Source: Acidobacteriota bacterium (GTDB lineage Bacteria; Acidobacteriota; Vicinamibacteria; Vicinamibacterales; Vicinamibacteraceae). Taken from it: 16,288 nucleotides of DNA. A program made the translations under genes and the position numbers. The stretch lies in contig JACDAO010000220.1 in the NCBI GenBank assembly GCA_013695405.1, positions 1 through 16,288 on the forward strand. The letters run 5' to 3'. The notes under the pieces were generated by a model, which worked only from the letters and a program-made list of their open reading frames with translations, was not told where the DNA came from and did no database searches. Positions 14,384 through 16,288 of the stretch are shown here, piece by piece. How positions within the stretch are numbered: the first letter of the stretch is position 1; every line of letters begins with the position of its first letter.

Positions 14384-16288
14384 ATGGCCCTGCACGAAGA
14401 CCGACAGAACCTGCCCCTGCGCTTGCGCGTGCTCCAGTGGAGCCTGGCCGGGGTGTTCCTCGTGCTGGCGATCTGCTTCTGGTATTTCCAGATTGCCCGC
14501 CATCGCCAGTTCCTGGAGATGGCCGAGAACAATCACCAGCGGGCGCTGCCGTTGCAGGCGCCGCGCGGCGTGCTGTTCGATCGACGTGGGGCGGTCCTGG
14601 TCGAGAATCGTTACGCCTTCAACATCTCGATCGTCAGGGAGCAGAGCCGCGATCTGGCCCGCACCGCCCGTACGGTGGCGGCGCTGACCCGCATCGACCA
14701 GGCGGTCATCGACGAGGCGCTCGAGCGCAGCAAGCGCCTGCCGCCGTATCGCCCGACCGTGGTCATCCGCGACGCCACCGAGATGCAGATCGCCTCGGTT
14801 GCCGCGCATCGGCTCGAGTTGCCCGGCGTCGTCGTCGAGAAGGTACCGACCCGCCGCTATCCGGCCAACGCGATGGCCGCGCACCTGATCGGCTACGTCG
14901 GCGAGGTCACCGACGCGCAGCTGGCGCGCACCGAGTATCACGACATTCAGGGCGGCGCGATCGTCGGGCAGGCCGGCGTCGAGCAGACCTACAATCCGCT
15001 GCTGATGGGCGCCGACGGCGCGCGCCACGTGGTGGTCAACAGCCTCGGGCGCGAGATCGACATCCTCGGTGAGGAGGAGCCCACCGAGGGGCGCCGCCTG
15101 CAGTTGACGATCGACGCTGACGTCCAGCAGGCGGCCGAGGACGGCTTCCGGCACTACGGCTTCCGCGGCGCGGCGATCGCGATCGAGCCGACGTCGGGCG
15201 AGGTGCTGGCGCTGTCGAGCCTGCCCGCCTACGACCCGAATGCGTTCGCGGCCGGGATCAGCCGCTCCGCCTGGAGCGGCCTGCTGACCGACCCGCTCCG
15301 ACCGCTCAACAACCGGGCGATCCAGGGCCGGTACTCGCCTGGGTCGACGTTCAAGATCGCGGTGGCCGTCGCCGGCCTGCAGGAAAAGGTGATCACCCCC
15401 GAGACCCGGATCTTCTGCCCGGGCGGCGCGAACTTCTACGGCCGCTACTTCAAGTGCCACAAGGCCGGTGGCCACGGCTCGGTGAACATGCGGACCGCGA
15501 TCGAGAAGTCGTGCAACGTGTACTTCTACACGCTGGGCAACATGCTCGGCGTCGACCGGATGCACAAGTGGGCCACCGCGCTCGGCCTCGGCGAGCTGAG
15601 CGGCGTCGACCTGCCGCACGAGAGCCAGGGCATCATGCCGTCGACGGCGTGGAAGAAGCAGCGCACCGGCGAGAAGTGGTACGCCGGCGAGACCATCTCG
15701 GTGGCGATCGGGCAGGGCCAGGTCTCGGTGACGCCGATCTCGCTGGCCGTGATGATGGCCACGGTCGCCAACGGCGGCACCCGGATCGTGCCCCACATGG
15801 TGCGCGGGGTCGACAGGGGCAAGGGCTGGGAGTCGCTCCCGCCGGCGGCCCGACACGAACTCGGGATGGACCCCGATCACGTCCGCACGGTGCGCGAAGG
15901 ACTGTGGATGGTGGTCAATGCCGCTGGCACCGGCGGACGCGGCCGGATTGTCGGGTACGACGTCGGTGGCAAGACGGGCACCGCCCAGGTGATCTCCAAC
16001 CAGGGCAAGGCACGCGCCGCCAAGGGTGGGCGCGACCTGCGCGACCACGGCTGGTTCGTGTTCTTCGCGCCAGCTGGCAATCCCACCATCGCCGGCGTCA
16101 TCTTCGCCGAGCACGCCGAGCACGGCTACTCGGCGGCCCCGATCGCCAAGTACATGATGGAAACCTGGTTCGCCAAGCAGGAGGGCCGGCCATTGCCCAC
16201 GCTGACGCCGCTGCCCACGGCGCCGGCGTCCGTCCCGCCGCGCCCGGTGGTGGTTGCCGCGCAGCGCCCGTCCACGATCCCACGACCC
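14384..16288 (+). CDS. mrdA: Penicillin-binding protein 2 (elongasome transpeptidase), 3' end cut off
   Basis: Class B PBP that cross-links lateral-wall peptidoglycan with RodA/MreBCD. 635 residues are visible and the frame is still open at the window end. Order: cytoplasmic tail, membrane anchor (about 20-38), PBP-dimer/pedestal domain (about 60-225, with APRGVLFDRRG near 60), then transpeptidase with catalytic S321-T-F-K324 (SPGSTFK), S376-C-N378 and K530-T-G-T533. C345, C358, H364 and C377 fall where the PBP2 structural zinc site lies. A Pro-rich tail begins near residue 605 (LPTLTPLPTAPASVPPRP). The start ATG at 14384 has GGGAG 6 bases upstream; an adjacent in-frame GTG at 14381 is possible. 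It follows mreD by 17 bases. Family length is about 600-640, so little is missing; rodA is expected next. Confidence 0.96.
   Translation, partial: MALHEDRQNLPLRLRVLQWSLAGVFLVLAICFWYFQIARHRQFLEMAENNHQRALPLQAPRGVLFDRRGAVLVENRYAFNISIVREQSRDLARTARTVAALTRIDQAVIDEALERSKRLPPYRPTVVIRDATEMQIASVAAHRLELPGVVVEKVPTRRYPANAMAAHLIGYVGEVTDAQLARTEYHDIQGGAIVGQAGVEQTYNPLLMGADGARHVVVNSLGREIDILGEEEPTEGRRLQLTIDADVQQAAEDGFRHYGFRGAAIAIEPTSGEVLALSSLPAYDPNAFAAGISRSAWSGLLTDPLRPLNNRAIQGRYSPGSTFKIAVAVAGLQEKVITPETRIFCPGGANFYGRYFKCHKAGGHGSVNMRTAIEKSCNVYFYTLGNMLGVDRMHKWATALGLGELSGVDLPHESQGIMPSTAWKKQRTGEKWYAGETISVAIGQGQVSVTPISLAVMMATVANGGTRIVPHMVRGVDRGKGWESLPPAARHELGMDPDHVRTVREGLWMVVNAAGTGGRGRIVGYDVGGKTGTAQVISNQGKARAAKGGRDLRDHGWFVFFAPAGNPTIAGVIFAEHAEHGYSAAPIAKYMMETWFAKQEGRPLPTLTPLPTAPASVPPRPVVVAAQRPSTIPRP

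Noticed and set aside
14246..16123. A 625-codon open frame on the minus strand
   Set aside because: It is the antisense shadow of PBP2, whose motifs (SPGSTFK, SCN, KTGT) are unmistakable on the plus strand.

Overview
This is a GC-rich bacterial chromosome segment (roughly two-thirds G+C by eye) with tightly packed housekeeping genes. Protein types and the G/C-ending codons fit a Gram-negative-type bacterium with a periplasm (PpiD, SppA, PBP2, Tat and Sec signal peptides). The general look resembles Acidobacteriota, for example Vicinamibacteria, but that placement is an impression from protein style and was not tested by a search.

Left part (1-6580). The window opens in the 3' end of a secreted-type beta-rich protein whose tail looks frameshifted. 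A minus-strand pair follows: a small zinc-ribbon protein of unknown function (322-780) downstream of an alpha-glucan phosphorylase (844-2982). Diverging from the phosphorylase is a two-gene plus-strand operon: a Tat-exported glycosylasparaginase (3056-4165), then a secreted SxxK serine hydrolase (4170-5819) 4 bases later. Two small minus-strand genes come next: a DUF6941-like beta-sandwich protein (5881-6279) and an 84-residue unknown protein (6326-6580).

Middle part (6581-10776). A tRNA-Leu(CAG) gene lies on the minus strand with a candidate promoter and terminator. It diverges from sppA, a full-length two-domain signal peptide peptidase. sppA converges, with 3 bases between stop codons, on a ppiD-like periplasmic chaperone gene that contains three copies of a parvulin-like unit at an exact 107-residue period.

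Right part (10777-end). A GAF-GGDEF diguanylate cyclase gene overlaps mreB by 4 bases and heads the elongasome cluster mreB-mreC-mreD-mrdA (PBP2). PBP2 runs off the window end without a stop; rodA is the expected next gene. MreB, MreC, MreD and PBP2 act together to direct lateral peptidoglycan synthesis and rod shape, and the leading cyclase suggests co-expression of a c-di-GMP input.

Regulation. Four genes (starts at 780-, 3056+, 6279- and 10777+) have a -10-like TAnnnT hexamer exactly 7-8 bases before the start codon and no Shine-Dalgarno sequence, which points to leaderless transcripts. Others (6580-, sppA, ppiD, mrdA) have clear Shine-Dalgarno sequences. I see no mobile element, CRISPR array, rRNA or obvious transferred island. 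I did not find a clearly new defence or biosynthetic system; the most notable points are the cyclase-mre coupling, the leaderless signature, the PpiD repeat architecture and the Cys3His variant of the PBP2 zinc site.
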